Origin: an uncultured Eubacteriales bacterium
GTDB taxonomy: Bacteria > Bacillota > Clostridia > Oscillospirales > Oscillospiraceae
DNA length: 24,899 bases
Assembly: GCA_900553545.1 (NCBI GenBank)
Contig: USDP01000003.1
Span: 1 to 24,899 of the forward strand
Direction: 5' to 3'
Below the pieces are notes generated by a model. That model was not told the origin of the DNA and ran no database searches. It saw nothing but the letters and a program-made list of their open reading frames with translations. Positions 1 through 8,289 of this stretch are shown here, in pieces. Both the position numbers and the translations under genes were made by a program. Each line of letters opens with the position of its first letter. The stretch's first letter is position 1.

Positions 1-42
1 CGCGTTCGACATCGTTCCCTGCAGCATCAGATTCAGCGCCAT
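1..42 (-). CDS. cbiP: Cobyric acid synthase, N-terminal fragment (cut by window edge)
   Basis: Only the first 14 codons are present, reading MALNLMLQGTMSNA from an ATG at 42. This matches the usual start of cobyric acid synthase (CbiP/CobQ), where a QGTxSNxGKS P-loop follows directly. By family, the enzyme amidates the b, d, e and g side chains of adenosylcobyrinic a,c-diamide using glutamine and ATP. A GGGAGG ribosome-binding site lies about 7 bases upstream, and the start overlaps the end of cobD by 10 bases, so it is the next gene of the cobalamin operon. The identification rests on a short motif plus context. Confidence 0.8.
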   Translation of the reverse strand, partial: MALNLMLQGTMSNA

Positions 43-1091
43 CTTCCATCCTCCCTCACCCGCCGCATCGCATCCAGCAGCGCATCATTTTCTTCCCGCA
101 GCCGCACAGCCGCGCGATACCATCCCGGCCCCAGGCCCTCAAAATTCGCACAGTCGCGGATCGCAGCGCCGCGCTCGCGCAGCCGATCCGCCAAGCCCGC
201 CTCACCGCGAAACAGAATGTAATTCGCCTGCGACGGACACACCCAGAAGCCAAGCTCCCGCAGCCGTTCTTCGAGCCGCGGGCGCTCCGCGCGGATGACC
301 GCGCGGTTCCTCTCCAAAAATTCCGCATCGCCCAGCGCGGCGACGCCCGCCGCCTGTGCAAGCGTCGAGACATTCCACGGCGGCACCGCCGACATCTTCC
401 GCAGCAAGGCCCCATCCGCGCTCAAGCCGTACCCCAGCCGCAGCCCCGCCATACCAAAGCTCTTCGTAAAGGCCTTGAGAACAAAAAGCTGCGGAAACTC
501 CCGCAAAAACGGCGTCAGATCGGTGCCGCCGTCCGACAGGCTCAAAAAGCACTCGTCGACAAACAGTGCAATGTTGTTCTCTCGGCAGACACGCAGGATC
601 TTTTCCAGCAGCCCGCCCGCGATCAGCCGTCCCGTCGGGTTATTCGGATTGCAGAGGAACAGCGCATCGATCTTTTCGCGCGCAAGACGCGCCAGAAAGC
701 GCTCCTGCAAGTCAAACTTTTCCTCCTGACTGAGCGCAAAGCGCACGACCCCGCAGCCCCTCCGCTGCAAAGCCAGCGAATACTCCGAAAATGTCGGCGC
801 GAGCTCCATCGCGCGCCCTGGCCGCACGGCCTCGCAATAGGCGTAGATGAGCTCAGACGCGCCGTTCCCGCAGAGAATGAATTCTCCCGGCACCCCTTCA
901 TAGCGCGCGATCGCCTGCACAAGTGCCCGGCAGTAGGGATCGGGATAGCGGTAGAGCTCAGGCAGGCCCCGTTCGATCGCCTCGGTCACACACTTCGGCG
1001 TGCCGAGCGGACTCACGTTCGCCGAAAAGTCGAGCGCGATCCCATCGCCGTATCGGTCCCCGCCATGCGGGTTTTTGACTCCATAAAGCAT
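33..1091 (-). CDS. cobD: L-threonine-O-3-phosphate decarboxylase (PLP-dependent, CobD)
   Basis: 352 residues, a class I/II aminotransferase fold. Visible features are SANVSPLG near residue 23, the NPNNPTG cofactor loop at 148-154, DE at 179-180, the PLP-binding lysine K210 in KAFTKSFG, and LRLGY at 217-221. In this family the enzyme decarboxylates threonine phosphate to (R)-1-amino-2-propanol phosphate, the linker of the cobalamin nucleotide loop; CbiB attaches it. A histidinol-phosphate aminotransferase is the close alternative, but the position between cbiB and cbiP, the length and the N-terminal HGG (residues 9-11) favour CobD. The ATG at 1091 has a GAGG site 8 bases upstream and lies 16 bases after cbiB. 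Confidence 0.9.
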   Translation of the reverse strand: MLYGVKNPHGGDRYGDGIALDFSANVSPLGTPKCVTEAIERGLPELYRYPDPYCRALVQAIARYEGVPGEFILCGNGASELIYAYCEAVRPGRAMELAPTFSEYSLALQRRGCGVVRFALSQEEKFDLQERFLARLAREKIDALFLCNPNNPTGRLIAGGLLEKILRVCRENNIALFVDECFLSLSDGGTDLTPFLREFPQLFVLKAFTKSFGMAGLRLGYGLSADGALLRKMSAVPPWNVSTLAQAAGVAALGDAEFLERNRAVIRAERPRLEERLRELGFWVCPSQANYILFRGEAGLADRLRERGAAIRDCANFEGLGPGWYRAAVRLREENDALLDAMRRVREDGRWR

Positions 1092-1107
1092 CGCATTTCC
1101 TCAAAAT

Positions 1108-2073
1108 TCACAGAACGATCAACAGCGCTTTCCCCGCGCCGAACACCACGAGCGCCAGAACCGCCATCAGATACATCAGCCGCCCCGCGCGCGGGATGTC
1201 CTCCAGTTCGATCTCCCGCTTCGCGTCGCCGATATAGTCCTTCTTGTGCAGCACCCCGTGGTACCACGCATCGCCCGCCAGCCGCAGCCCCAGCAGTCCC
1301 GCGCAGACCGATTCCGTCTGCGCCGAGTTCGGGCTCGCATGCTTGCAGCGATCCCGGCGGAAGATCTTCCAGCCGTTTTTCACATCCAGCTGCAGCAGCG
1401 CCCCCGCCGCCAGCATCAGCAGCGCCGACAGCCGCGCGGGGATAAAATTGAACACATCGTCCATCCGCGCGGGCACGAGTCCGATGTCCTTGTACGGCGG
1501 CTCCACATAGCCAAGCATCGAATCCATCGTGTTCACGGCCTTGTAGAAAAAGCCGAGCGGCGCGCCGCCGATCGCCAGAAACAGCATTGGCGCGATCACG
1601 CCGTCCGACGTGTTCTCCGCCACGGTCTCCACCGCCGCGCGCATCACGCCGCGCGCATCCAGCCGCGCCACGTCGCGTCCGACGATCATGGACACGGCCT
1701 GTCTGGCCTCGTCCAGACTCCCATGCTTCAGCGCCGCATAGACCTTCATGCTCTCGTCCCGCAGCGACTTCGCCGCGAGGATCTGTCCGCACATCACGCT
1801 CTCCACCGCCAGCCGCAGCCAGACGCTCACGCGCGCGCAGCCCCAGAGGAGCAGCGCCGGAAGGGCCGCAGCGATCAGTGCCGTCAGGATCCAGATACAG
1901 GCTCCGGCGGCCCGCTCGCCGCCGGGCGTCTTCGGAAAAAGGCGGCGGAACAGCCGTTCCAGCAGTGAGATGAGATGTCCGATCGCGGCCACCGGATGCG
2001 GCAGGCCGTGCGGATCACCGATCAGCAGATCGATGCAAAATCCGATGCAAAGTGCGAATAGGGACCATTTCAT
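1108..2073 (-). CDS. cbiB: Adenosylcobinamide-phosphate synthase, membrane protein CbiB
   Basis: 321 residues with several hydrophobic segments, as expected for the integral membrane CbiB/CobD family. The N-terminal signature DLLIGDPHGLPHPV is at residues 15-28, and the conserved block containing GRD, MRAAVETVAENTSDGV and APM follows in the middle. The protein joins the aminopropanol (phosphate) arm to adenosylcobyric acid. The ATG at 2073 forms an ATGA overlap with the stop of the cbiJET gene and has AGGAGA upstream. An in-frame extension to 2181 is possible but its residues are not CbiB-like, so it was rejected. The substrate is probably the product of the neighbouring cobD. Confidence 0.95.
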   Translation of the reverse strand: MKWSLFALCIGFCIDLLIGDPHGLPHPVAAIGHLISLLERLFRRLFPKTPGGERAAGACIWILTALIAAALPALLLWGCARVSVWLRLAVESVMCGQILAAKSLRDESMKVYAALKHGSLDEARQAVSMIVGRDVARLDARGVMRAAVETVAENTSDGVIAPMLFLAIGGAPLGFFYKAVNTMDSMLGYVEPPYKDIGLVPARMDDVFNFIPARLSALLMLAAGALLQLDVKNGWKIFRRDRCKHASPNSAQTESVCAGLLGLRLAGDAWYHGVLHKKDYIGDAKREIELEDIPRAGRLMYLMAVLALVVFGAGKALLIVL

Positions 2074-4052
2074 GCCTGTTCTCTCCTGTTTTGCATCGTG
2101 AAAATATACACAGGGTTCTGTCCCTGCATCAGGTGATAGCTTCCGGCCGTCCGAGCACGGGCCGCCTGCAGGCTGACGCATTCCGCCTTTTCAAAGTCCG
2201 CCATGCGCGCCGCCAGCGCCCCCACAGACTCCAGCGTCACCGCCGTCGCCACGATGCGGACGTGCGGATTCTTCCGCAGCGCGGCGTCCAATATCCCGTT
2301 CAAATTTCCCGCGGTCCCGCCGAGGAACACATGCGTCGGCGCCGGGAGCGCCTCGCACGCCGCCGGGGCCGTCCCGGAGACAATCTCCAGATTCCCGGCG
2401 GAAAACGCCGCCTTGTTGCGCGCCAGCAGCGCCAGCGCATCTTCCTGTCGTTCCACGGCGTACACACGTCCGCGCTTCGCCTGCAAAGCCATCTCAATGG
2501 AGACCGAACCGGTGCCCGCGCCGACATCCCAGCAGACCGCGCGCTCCGTCAGCGCCAGCTTGGAAAGGCAGACGGCGCGCACCTCGCTTTTTGTCATCGG
2601 CACAACGTGCGCCGGATCCATCTCCCGCAAAAATACCTCGTCGGGCAGCCCGTGCGTCACGACCGCATCCGGGGCCGGATTTTCGATCAGCGCCACGCTG
2701 AGCTTGTCAAATTCCCGCGATGCCAGCTCTGCCGCCGTCCCGCAGGTGATCTTCTCGTCCGGGTAGCTCAGCCGCTCGCCGACGCTGACGCGCACCGCGC
2801 CAAGGCCCGCATCCACGAGCCGCGCGCAGAGCTTCGCCATGCCGCCCTCGCCGCCGACGAGCGCGAAGACCGTTTCCTGTGCGCGCACATCGGCCGCGAT
2901 GTCGTGTTCCCGCCCATGCAGGCTGACCGGCACGGCCTCCTCATAGCGCTTCCCGAGCCGCGCGCAGAGATAGCTCATCGAGCTCAACCCCGGCAACACG
3001 CGGACATGACAATTCGGCAGCAGCGGGAGCAGTTTCTTCGTGCCGCTGAAAAATCCCGTATCCCCGGACATCAGGACCGTAAAATTCGAACATTCCGGGT
3101 GCGCCGCAATGGCCGCCGCGATCGCGTCCGGCGCGATGGCCGCGACGCGCAGCTGACCGGGCCGGGCCGCTACCTCCAGCATCCGTGCCGCGCCGATCAG
3201 GCAGTCTGTATGCTCGATCGCTGCACGGACCTCGCCCGTCTGCGCCGCCTCGCTGCCGGGCCCAATGCCCACAACGCAAACATGCGGCACGCGCCCAAAC
3301 GAAAACCGCGCGCAGAGTCTCGCGACCGTCTCTGAAAGTCCGATCCCGTCCGCCTCTGCGGGCCGTCCGATGACCAGAAGGCGCACGCCGGTCTTCGCGG
3401 CGGCTGCCGCCTTTTCCGCGAAGCCGCCCGCGGCCCCGCCGTCCTTCGTCACCAGCCATTTTGCGCCGATGGCGCGCAGCATCGCCGTGTTCATCTCCTC
3501 CGAGAATGGCCCCTGCATTGCCAGAATATGCGCCGCCTTGACGCCCGCCTCACGGCAAAGCACGAGCGAGTCCTCCAGCGGCAGCACGCGCGCATAGACG
3601 CGTTCCGCAAAGTCCTTGATCTGACTGTATGCTTTCAATTCCTTGCTCCCGGTGGTGAGCAGGATGTTCCCCTCTGTTTGATCCAAAAATTCGATCGCTT
3701 TTTCGGTGCTTTCGACAAAAACGGCATCCTCCGGCGCATCCGACGCGCCGCGCAGCAGCCGCCAGCGCTCCACACCGGTCTCGGCGCACGCGCGGGCGAT
3801 GCTCTTCGTGATCGACGCCGCGTAGGGGTGCGTCGCGTCGATCACGAGGTCAAAATGTCCGTCCGTCAAGAGCGTCTTGATCTCATCGGCCGGCAGCCGG
3901 CGGGCCGAAACGGTCAGCCGCTCTGCCTCGGGCAGCAGCGCCTGTCCATATTCCGTGGCCACACAGGCCGTGACCTCGCACGGCTGCGCATTCAGAAATT
4001 CCACCAGTTCGCGGCCCTCGGTCGTGCCGCCGAACACGCAAATTTTATACAT
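2070..4052 (-). CDS. cbiJET: Trifunctional precorrin-6A reductase / C5-methyltransferase / C15-methyltransferase-decarboxylase (CbiJ-CbiE-CbiT fusion)
   Basis: A single 660-residue reading frame carries three enzymes. Residues 1-252 are CbiJ/CobK, with FGGTTEGR at 7-14 and IDATHPYA at 71-78; it reduces cobalt-precorrin-6A. Residues 256-465 are CbiE, a tetrapyrrole methylase with VVGIGPGS at 260-267, MSGDTGFFSG at 328-337 and VLPGLSS at 352-358. Residues 470-655 are CbiT, with the SAM loop DVGAGTGSVSIEMA at 509-522. CbiE/CbiT methylate C5 and C15 and decarboxylate the ring-C acetate. No stop, linker repeat or internal ribosome site is obvious between the parts. The ATG at 4052 overlaps cbiH by 8 bases and has GAGAGG upstream. 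CbiE-CbiT fusions are common; adding CbiJ is less so. Confidence 0.95.
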   Translation of the reverse strand: MYKICVFGGTTEGRELVEFLNAQPCEVTACVATEYGQALLPEAERLTVSARRLPADEIKTLLTDGHFDLVIDATHPYAASITKSIARACAETGVERWRLLRGASDAPEDAVFVESTEKAIEFLDQTEGNILLTTGSKELKAYSQIKDFAERVYARVLPLEDSLVLCREAGVKAAHILAMQGPFSEEMNTAMLRAIGAKWLVTKDGGAAGGFAEKAAAAAKTGVRLLVIGRPAEADGIGLSETVARLCARFSFGRVPHVCVVGIGPGSEAAQTGEVRAAIEHTDCLIGAARMLEVAARPGQLRVAAIAPDAIAAAIAAHPECSNFTVLMSGDTGFFSGTKKLLPLLPNCHVRVLPGLSSMSYLCARLGKRYEEAVPVSLHGREHDIAADVRAQETVFALVGGEGGMAKLCARLVDAGLGAVRVSVGERLSYPDEKITCGTAAELASREFDKLSVALIENPAPDAVVTHGLPDEVFLREMDPAHVVPMTKSEVRAVCLSKLALTERAVCWDVGAGTGSVSIEMALQAKRGRVYAVERQEDALALLARNKAAFSAGNLEIVSGTAPAACEALPAPTHVFLGGTAGNLNGILDAALRKNPHVRIVATAVTLESVGALAARMADFEKAECVSLQAARARTAGSYHLMQGQNPVYIFTMQNRREQA

Positions 4053-4776
4053 TCCGGTATCCTCTCGGCGTGATGAGCGCGCCGTTTACGACCTTTGTGG
4101 ACGAATTTCCAACAAACACGGTGCAGAACATATCGACATCCGCCGCTTGCAGTTCGCCGAGCGTCAGAATGCGGCTGCTCTGCCCCTCACGTCCGATGTT
4201 GCGGACAATGCCGCAGAGGCGCTCCTCCGGCAGGACGCGCAGCAAAATGTCGCACGCGCGCTTTAAGTGGTCAGGGCGGCCGTGGCTCGCCGGGTTGTAG
4301 ATCGCAATGGCAAAGTCGCCCTCCGCCGCGCAGCGCAGCCGCTTTTCGATGGTCTCCCACGGAGTCAGGCGGTCGGACAGACTGATGACCGCGAAATCAT
4401 GCGTCAGCGGCGCGCCGAGCACCGCGCCGCCGCTGCACGCGGCGGTCAGCCCGGGGAGGACCTCGACCTCCGGCTCGCTGTTCTCGCCGCGCAGCTCATA
4501 GACCAGCGCGGCCATGCCGTAGATCCCGCTGTCGCCGGAGCAGACGAGGGCCACGGTTTTCCCGTCCCTCGCAAGCTCGAGCGCCATCTGGCAGCGCCTG
4601 GCTTCCTGCGTCATCGGCGTGGAGACCAGCTCTTTGCCGGGATAGCGATTCTTGACCAGGTCGACATAGACCGGATAGCCCACAATCACATCGCATTCCG
4701 CCAGCGCGCGGTCTGCGCGGACGGTCATATTCTCATAGTTTCCGGGGCCGATGCCCACAACGAATACCTTAGCCAA
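4045..4776 (-). CDS. cbiH: Cobalt-factor III / precorrin-3B C17-methyltransferase (ring contraction), TTG start
   Basis: 243 residues of the tetrapyrrole methylase family, beginning AKVFVVGIGPGN with the GIGPG loop at 8-12. CSGDSGIYGMA, VLPGLTAACSG and IYNPASHGRP are typical of CbiH/CobJ. The enzyme methylates C17 and drives ring contraction with formation of the delta-lactone. The start is taken as TTG at 4776: a GGGAGG site sits 6 bases before it, translation from there gives the family's usual N-terminus, and no ATG lies at that point. It overlaps the cbiG stop by 8 bases. A longer form from ATG 4809 would add 11 uncharacteristic residues. It is followed by an 8-base overlap with cbiJET. 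Confidence 0.95.
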   Translation of the reverse strand: MAKVFVVGIGPGNYENMTVRADRALAECDVIVGYPVYVDLVKNRYPGKELVSTPMTQEARRCQMALELARDGKTVALVCSGDSGIYGMAALVYELRGENSEPEVEVLPGLTAACSGGAVLGAPLTHDFAVISLSDRLTPWETIEKRLRCAAEGDFAIAIYNPASHGRPDHLKRACDILLRVLPEERLCGIVRNIGREGQSSRILTLGELQAADVDMFCTVFVGNSSTKVVNGALITPRGYRNV

Positions 4777-5779
4777 AGTCTGCCTCCCAATGTTCCGCCG
4801 CAACGGCAACCGTAACGCCGTCGCAGGCTGTTTTTTTCACGAGCAGCCGCTCTGCATCCAAAAATGCGGCGCGCTCGCAGACATTCTCCACACCGGTGAC
4901 GGCGCGGACGAAGTCGGAGCCTGTAAACTCGCCGGGGACGGCTTGCAGCTGCGATGCGGAATAAAAATGCGCGGGCCAGCCATGTGCTGCGCAGGCGGTA
5001 AGCAGCCCCGCCTCCTGCCGCTTTAAGTCGATGGAATAGACGCCCTTCACCGCATTCAAATCTAAGTCATGGCTCGCAAACGCCGTTTGAATAGCTGCCT
5101 CGACGGCTTCCCTCGAGATGCCCTTCCGGCAGCCGACTCCAACGCGCAGCACGCGCGGCACAAGGCGCAGCGTGCGCGCGAACGGTGCTGAAAACCGATA
5201 TCCAACATAGATGCCAAGCGCACCGGACCCGCCCAAAACAAGGCCGTCCGGCAGGGGTTCGCGAATCGGAAAATCACTGCAAAACGGCACGGAATGCTCC
5301 AAAATCTCTGCTGAAACCGCCTTGGCCAGTCCCATGTCAGAGATTGCGCAGCCGCGCTCCGTCGCCCAGGTGTCGACAGAAAATTTGCCGTTCACATCCG
5401 TCGCCGTGGTGACGACGGCTGTCGCGCCGAGCGCTGCGGCAAGCCTGCGGGCGAGCGCATTGGCCCCGCCGATGTGCCCGGAGAGCAGCGGAATGACGAA
5501 ATTCGCCCGCTCGTCGAGGCCGAGCACCGCCGGATCCGTCCGTTTGTCGCGGACATACGGCGCGATCTCCCGCACGGCGATCCCGGCCGCACCGACAAAG
5601 ATCAGCGCGTCCATTTCCGAAAACGCCGCGCCATAGACCGTTTTTTCCAGCGGTAAAAACCCAGCCTCCTCCAGCCGCGGCACGGCATAGCATTTCGCGT
5701 GCGCCTCCGGCAGCGCGGCCAGCACCCGCCTGGCCGTCCCGCAGCCGGTGTGGCTGTAGGCGAAGATTGCAAGATTCAT
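4769..5779 (-). CDS. cbiG: Cobalt-precorrin-5A hydrolase CbiG
   Basis: 336 residues with the three-part CbiG layout: an N-terminal domain starting MNLAIFAYS; a central block with GAAGIAVREIAPYV at 64-77 and the signature LLSGHIGGAN at 98-107; and a C-terminal CobE/CbiG domain with VGVGCRKG at 213-220. The enzyme opens the delta-lactone of cobalt-precorrin-5A and releases the C20-derived two-carbon fragment as acetaldehyde. The ATG at 5779 overlaps the cbiF stop as ATGA and has GAGG about 7 bases upstream. An extension to 5953 is open but would encode arginine-rich sequence antisense in character, so it was rejected. Confidence 0.95.
   Translation of the reverse strand: MNLAIFAYSHTGCGTARRVLAALPEAHAKCYAVPRLEEAGFLPLEKTVYGAAFSEMDALIFVGAAGIAVREIAPYVRDKRTDPAVLGLDERANFVIPLLSGHIGGANALARRLAAALGATAVVTTATDVNGKFSVDTWATERGCAISDMGLAKAVSAEILEHSVPFCSDFPIREPLPDGLVLGGSGALGIYVGYRFSAPFARTLRLVPRVLRVGVGCRKGISREAVEAAIQTAFASHDLDLNAVKGVYSIDLKRQEAGLLTACAAHGWPAHFYSASQLQAVPGEFTGSDFVRAVTGVENVCERAAFLDAERLLVKKTACDGVTVAVAAEHWEADFG
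4783..4788 (-). promoter_or_regulatory. Ribosome-binding site deciding the TTG start of cbiH
   Basis: GGGAGG on the minus strand, six bases before TTG at 4776 and inside the last codons of cbiG. Its spacing fits the TTG and is too close to the upstream ATG at 4809 to serve it, so it fixes the start. Confidence 0.7.
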
Positions 5780-6531
5780 CGCGTCGCCTCGCGGAATTCG
5801 GTCGTGAACGAGGGGTCGTAGAGCAGTGAACGGAGATAGTCGCCCCCGAGGCAGCCGCCGACCACGATCAGCGACGTCTTCGTCAGGCCGTTGGCCGTGA
5901 CGGTGTCGTGCAGCGTGCCGACGGTGCAGCGGAAGATCCGCTCCTCCGGCCACGTCGCCTTGTAGACGACGGCGGCCGGCGTTTCCGCCTCGTAGCCGCC
6001 CGCGAGCAGGTCGGCCTGAAGCTGCTTTGTCAGCGACGTACTGAGGAAGAGGACCATGGTGGCGTGGTGGGCTGCGAGGGCGCGGATGGACTCGCGCTCC
6101 GGCACGGGTGTGCGTCCGGCGGCGCGGGTGATGATGACCGTTTGGCTGACGTTCGGGAGCGTATACTCCGCCCGGAGCGCCGCGGCAGCCCCGCAGAAGG
6201 CGCTGACGCCGGGGCAGACATCGTAGTCGATGCCCAGCTTTTCCAGCGCGTCAAACTGCTCCCGCACAGCGCCATAGATGCTCGAGTCGCCGGTATGGAG
6301 ACGGACAGTGGTCTTGCCCTCGGCCTCGGCCTGACGGATGACGGCAATGACCTCCTCCAGCGTCATTTTCGCGCTGTCGTGGATCTCACAGCCCGGCTTC
6401 GTGCCGTCCAGCAGCGCTGGATTGACGAGCGAACCGGCGTAGATCACGACGTCTGCCTCACCGAGCAGCCGCGCACCGCGCACGGTGATGAGGTCCGGTG
6501 CGCCGCTCCCGGCGCCGACAAAATGTACCAT
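5776..6531 (-). CDS. cbiF: Cobalt-precorrin-4 C11-methyltransferase CbiF
   Basis: 251 residues of the tetrapyrrole methylase family. The N-terminal loop GAGSGAPDLITVRG is at 6-19; YAGSLVNP, HTGDSSIYGA, CPGVSAFCGAAAAL and TRAAGRTPVPE are the blocks that separate CbiF/CobM from the other methylases. It transfers a methyl group from SAM to C11. The ATG at 6531 lies 2 bases after cbiD, and its GGAGGG ribosome site is formed by the last codons of cbiD. It ends in an ATGA overlap with cbiG. A longer in-frame start at 6639 is not supported. Confidence 0.96.
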   Translation of the reverse strand: MVHFVGAGSGAPDLITVRGARLLGEADVVIYAGSLVNPALLDGTKPGCEIHDSAKMTLEEVIAVIRQAEAEGKTTVRLHTGDSSIYGAVREQFDALEKLGIDYDVCPGVSAFCGAAAALRAEYTLPNVSQTVIITRAAGRTPVPERESIRALAAHHATMVLFLSTSLTKQLQADLLAGGYEAETPAAVVYKATWPEERIFRCTVGTLHDTVTANGLTKTSLIVVGGCLGGDYLRSLLYDPSFTTEFREATR

Positions 6532-6533
6532 AG

Positions 6534-7661
6534 TTATCCCTCCATAATGGTTCCCAGCAGCTCCTGCGCGCGGCTGGTCCGGCACAGGAGGCCATATTCT
6601 TTGGAAAATACGATCGCGCCGGCGGCCATCTCGCCGCACTTGTGCGCAAGATGAAACTCGATGCGCTCCGCGAGGCGGGCCAGCACCGCGTCATATAACT
6701 GTTCTTCTTTCAGGATGCGGAGCGCATCGTCACACGTCGCGCAGTCCAGCACCTCCTCCACGCGCGCGGGCGGGAGGCCGAGGGCGGCGGCATGCGCCGC
6801 GATGAGCTCCATGCGGCAGTCGCCGCACTTCGAGTGTGTGTTCCACATGCCGCCCGCAAGCTTCACGAGCTTGCCGATGTGGCCGACGAGCAGCGCACCG
6901 CGGAAGCCGAGCGCACGGCAATGCTCCAGCGCGTCGCCGATGAAATTGCTGGTCAAAACGGCGGTGCGCGGGTCGAGGCCGATGGACGCGCGGATGAAAT
7001 CCGCGCCATAGTTGCCCGGCGTGAGCAGGACATAGTCCGCGCCGTTCGCCCGACGCTGCCGCAGCTCGACATGGATGGTGTCGACGAGGGCCTGCTCGCT
7101 CATCGGCTCGACGATGCCGGTCGTACCGAGGATGGAAATGCCGCCGACAATGCCGAGGCGGGGGTTGAAGGTCTTTTTTGCGAGCGCCTCGCCCTCCGGC
7201 ACAGAGATCATGACGGCCAGGCCGCCGCGATAATCGCAGAGGCGCATGACCTCTTCGACGTTTTCGCGGATCATGCGGCGCGGGACGGAGTTGATGGCCG
7301 CCGCGCCGACCGGCTGGTCGAGCCCGCGTTTCGTCACGCGGCCTACGCCCGCGCCGCCGTCGATCGTGACGCCGGGTGTTTCCGTGCGTTGGACGGCTGC
7401 AAACACGAGGGTATCGTGCGTGACGTCCGGATCGTCGCCGCTGTCCTTGCGGATGGCGCAGGAGACGGTATCGGGGGTTCTCGTGATCTCAAGCACGTCC
7501 AGCGTCAGGGAGACGCCCTTTGGCGTGAGCAGATCGATGGTTCGTTTTTCGTGGCCGGTCAGGAGCATCCACGCCGCAGCTTTTGCCGCAGCAGCCGCGC
7601 AGGAGCCGGTCGTATAGCCGAGACGGAGTCGTTTTCCGTCCTTGATGACGTATTCTTCCAT
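6534..7661 (-). CDS. cbiD: Cobalt-precorrin-5B C1-methyltransferase CbiD
   Basis: 375 residues. The diagnostic LGYTTGSCAAAAAKAA begins at residue 14. Further CbiD blocks are TIDGGAGVGRVTKRGL, NPRLGIVGGISILGTTGIVEPMS and GNYGADF, plus a cysteine-bearing C-terminal region (SKCGDC, CATCDD). CbiD methylates C1 after loss of the two-carbon fragment. The ATG at 7661 follows the cbiC stop by one base; its ribosome site is weak, so translation is probably coupled to cbiC. An upstream in-frame ATG (7799) would lie deep in cbiC and was rejected. Confidence 0.96.
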   Translation of the reverse strand: MEEYVIKDGKRLRLGYTTGSCAAAAAKAAAWMLLTGHEKRTIDLLTPKGVSLTLDVLEITRTPDTVSCAIRKDSGDDPDVTHDTLVFAAVQRTETPGVTIDGGAGVGRVTKRGLDQPVGAAAINSVPRRMIRENVEEVMRLCDYRGGLAVMISVPEGEALAKKTFNPRLGIVGGISILGTTGIVEPMSEQALVDTIHVELRQRRANGADYVLLTPGNYGADFIRASIGLDPRTAVLTSNFIGDALEHCRALGFRGALLVGHIGKLVKLAGGMWNTHSKCGDCRMELIAAHAAALGLPPARVEEVLDCATCDDALRILKEEQLYDAVLARLAERIEFHLAHKCGEMAAGAIVFSKEYGLLCRTSRAQELLGTIMEG

Positions 7662-7662
7662 C

Positions 7663-8289
7663 TCAGCGCCGGATCTGGTAGAGCATCGCGTTGCAGATCG
7701 CGGCGGCGACATTGCTGCCGCCCTTGCGTCCGCGCGCGACGATATAGGGTGCGCGGCAGTTTGCGATGACGAGCTCCTTGCTCTCAACAACGTTGACAAA
7801 GCCGACCGGTACGCCGATGATGAGCGCCGGGTGCAGCTTGTCCGCCTCCATCAGCGTCTCCAGCGAGACAAGAGCCGTCGGCGCGTTGCCGATGGCGAAA
7901 ATGCAGGGCTTGGGGAGCTGTGCGGCCCGCTCCATCGAGACGATGGCGCGGGTGACGCCGCGCGCTTTTGCCTCCGCGGCAACGTCCGGATCGGACATGA
8001 AGCAGTGGACTTCCCCGCCGAGGGAGGCCAGAATGGTCTTGTTGATGCCGGCCTTCGCCATCTGCGTATCGGTGACGATGTCGCAGCCGGCGCGCAGCGC
8101 CTCGATCCCCTTCGTGACCGCATGGTCGGAAAAGACGAGATTGTCGGCATAGTCAAAGTCGGCAGTCGTGTGGATGGCGCGCTTGATGACGAGCTCGTTT
8201 TCAGGGTCGAGCTTACGGTCTCCCAGCAGCTCGGTGATGATCTCGAAGCTGCGGCGCTCAATGTCCATCGGTCTGATCTGTTCCAGCAT
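7663..8289 (-). CDS. cbiC: Cobalt-precorrin-8 methylmutase CbiC
   Basis: 208 residues, normal length for CbiC/CobH. Conserved parts are PMDIERRSF at 7-15, the catalytic histidine H40 in IHTTADFDY, GCDIVTDTQMAKAGI, FAIGNAPTAL and GVPVGFVNVVESKE. The enzyme moves the C11 methyl group to C12 to give cobyrinate. The ATG at 8289 has AGGGG upstream and begins 32 bases inside the end of cbiA, the longest overlap in this operon. The alternative start at 8457 would give an arginine/serine-rich extension antisense in character and was rejected. Confidence 0.95.
   Translation of the reverse strand: MLEQIRPMDIERRSFEIITELLGDRKLDPENELVIKRAIHTTADFDYADNLVFSDHAVTKGIEALRAGCDIVTDTQMAKAGINKTILASLGGEVHCFMSDPDVAAEAKARGVTRAIVSMERAAQLPKPCIFAIGNAPTALVSLETLMEADKLHPALIIGVPVGFVNVVESKELVIANCRAPYIVARGRKGGSNVAAAICNAMLYQIRR

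Noticed and set aside
2052..3335. Long plus-strand open frame (427 codons) opposite cbiJET, and similar long plus-strand frames at 14334-15785, 16026-17294 and 18256-19731
   Set aside because: They are antisense to well-recognised genes, have arginine-, histidine- or glycine-heavy composition typical of high-GC shadow frames, and show no family motifs.
4045..4809. ATG at 4809 as the start of cbiH
   Set aside because: It would lie before the ribosome site at 4783-4788 and add residues atypical of the family; the TTG at 4776 fits better.
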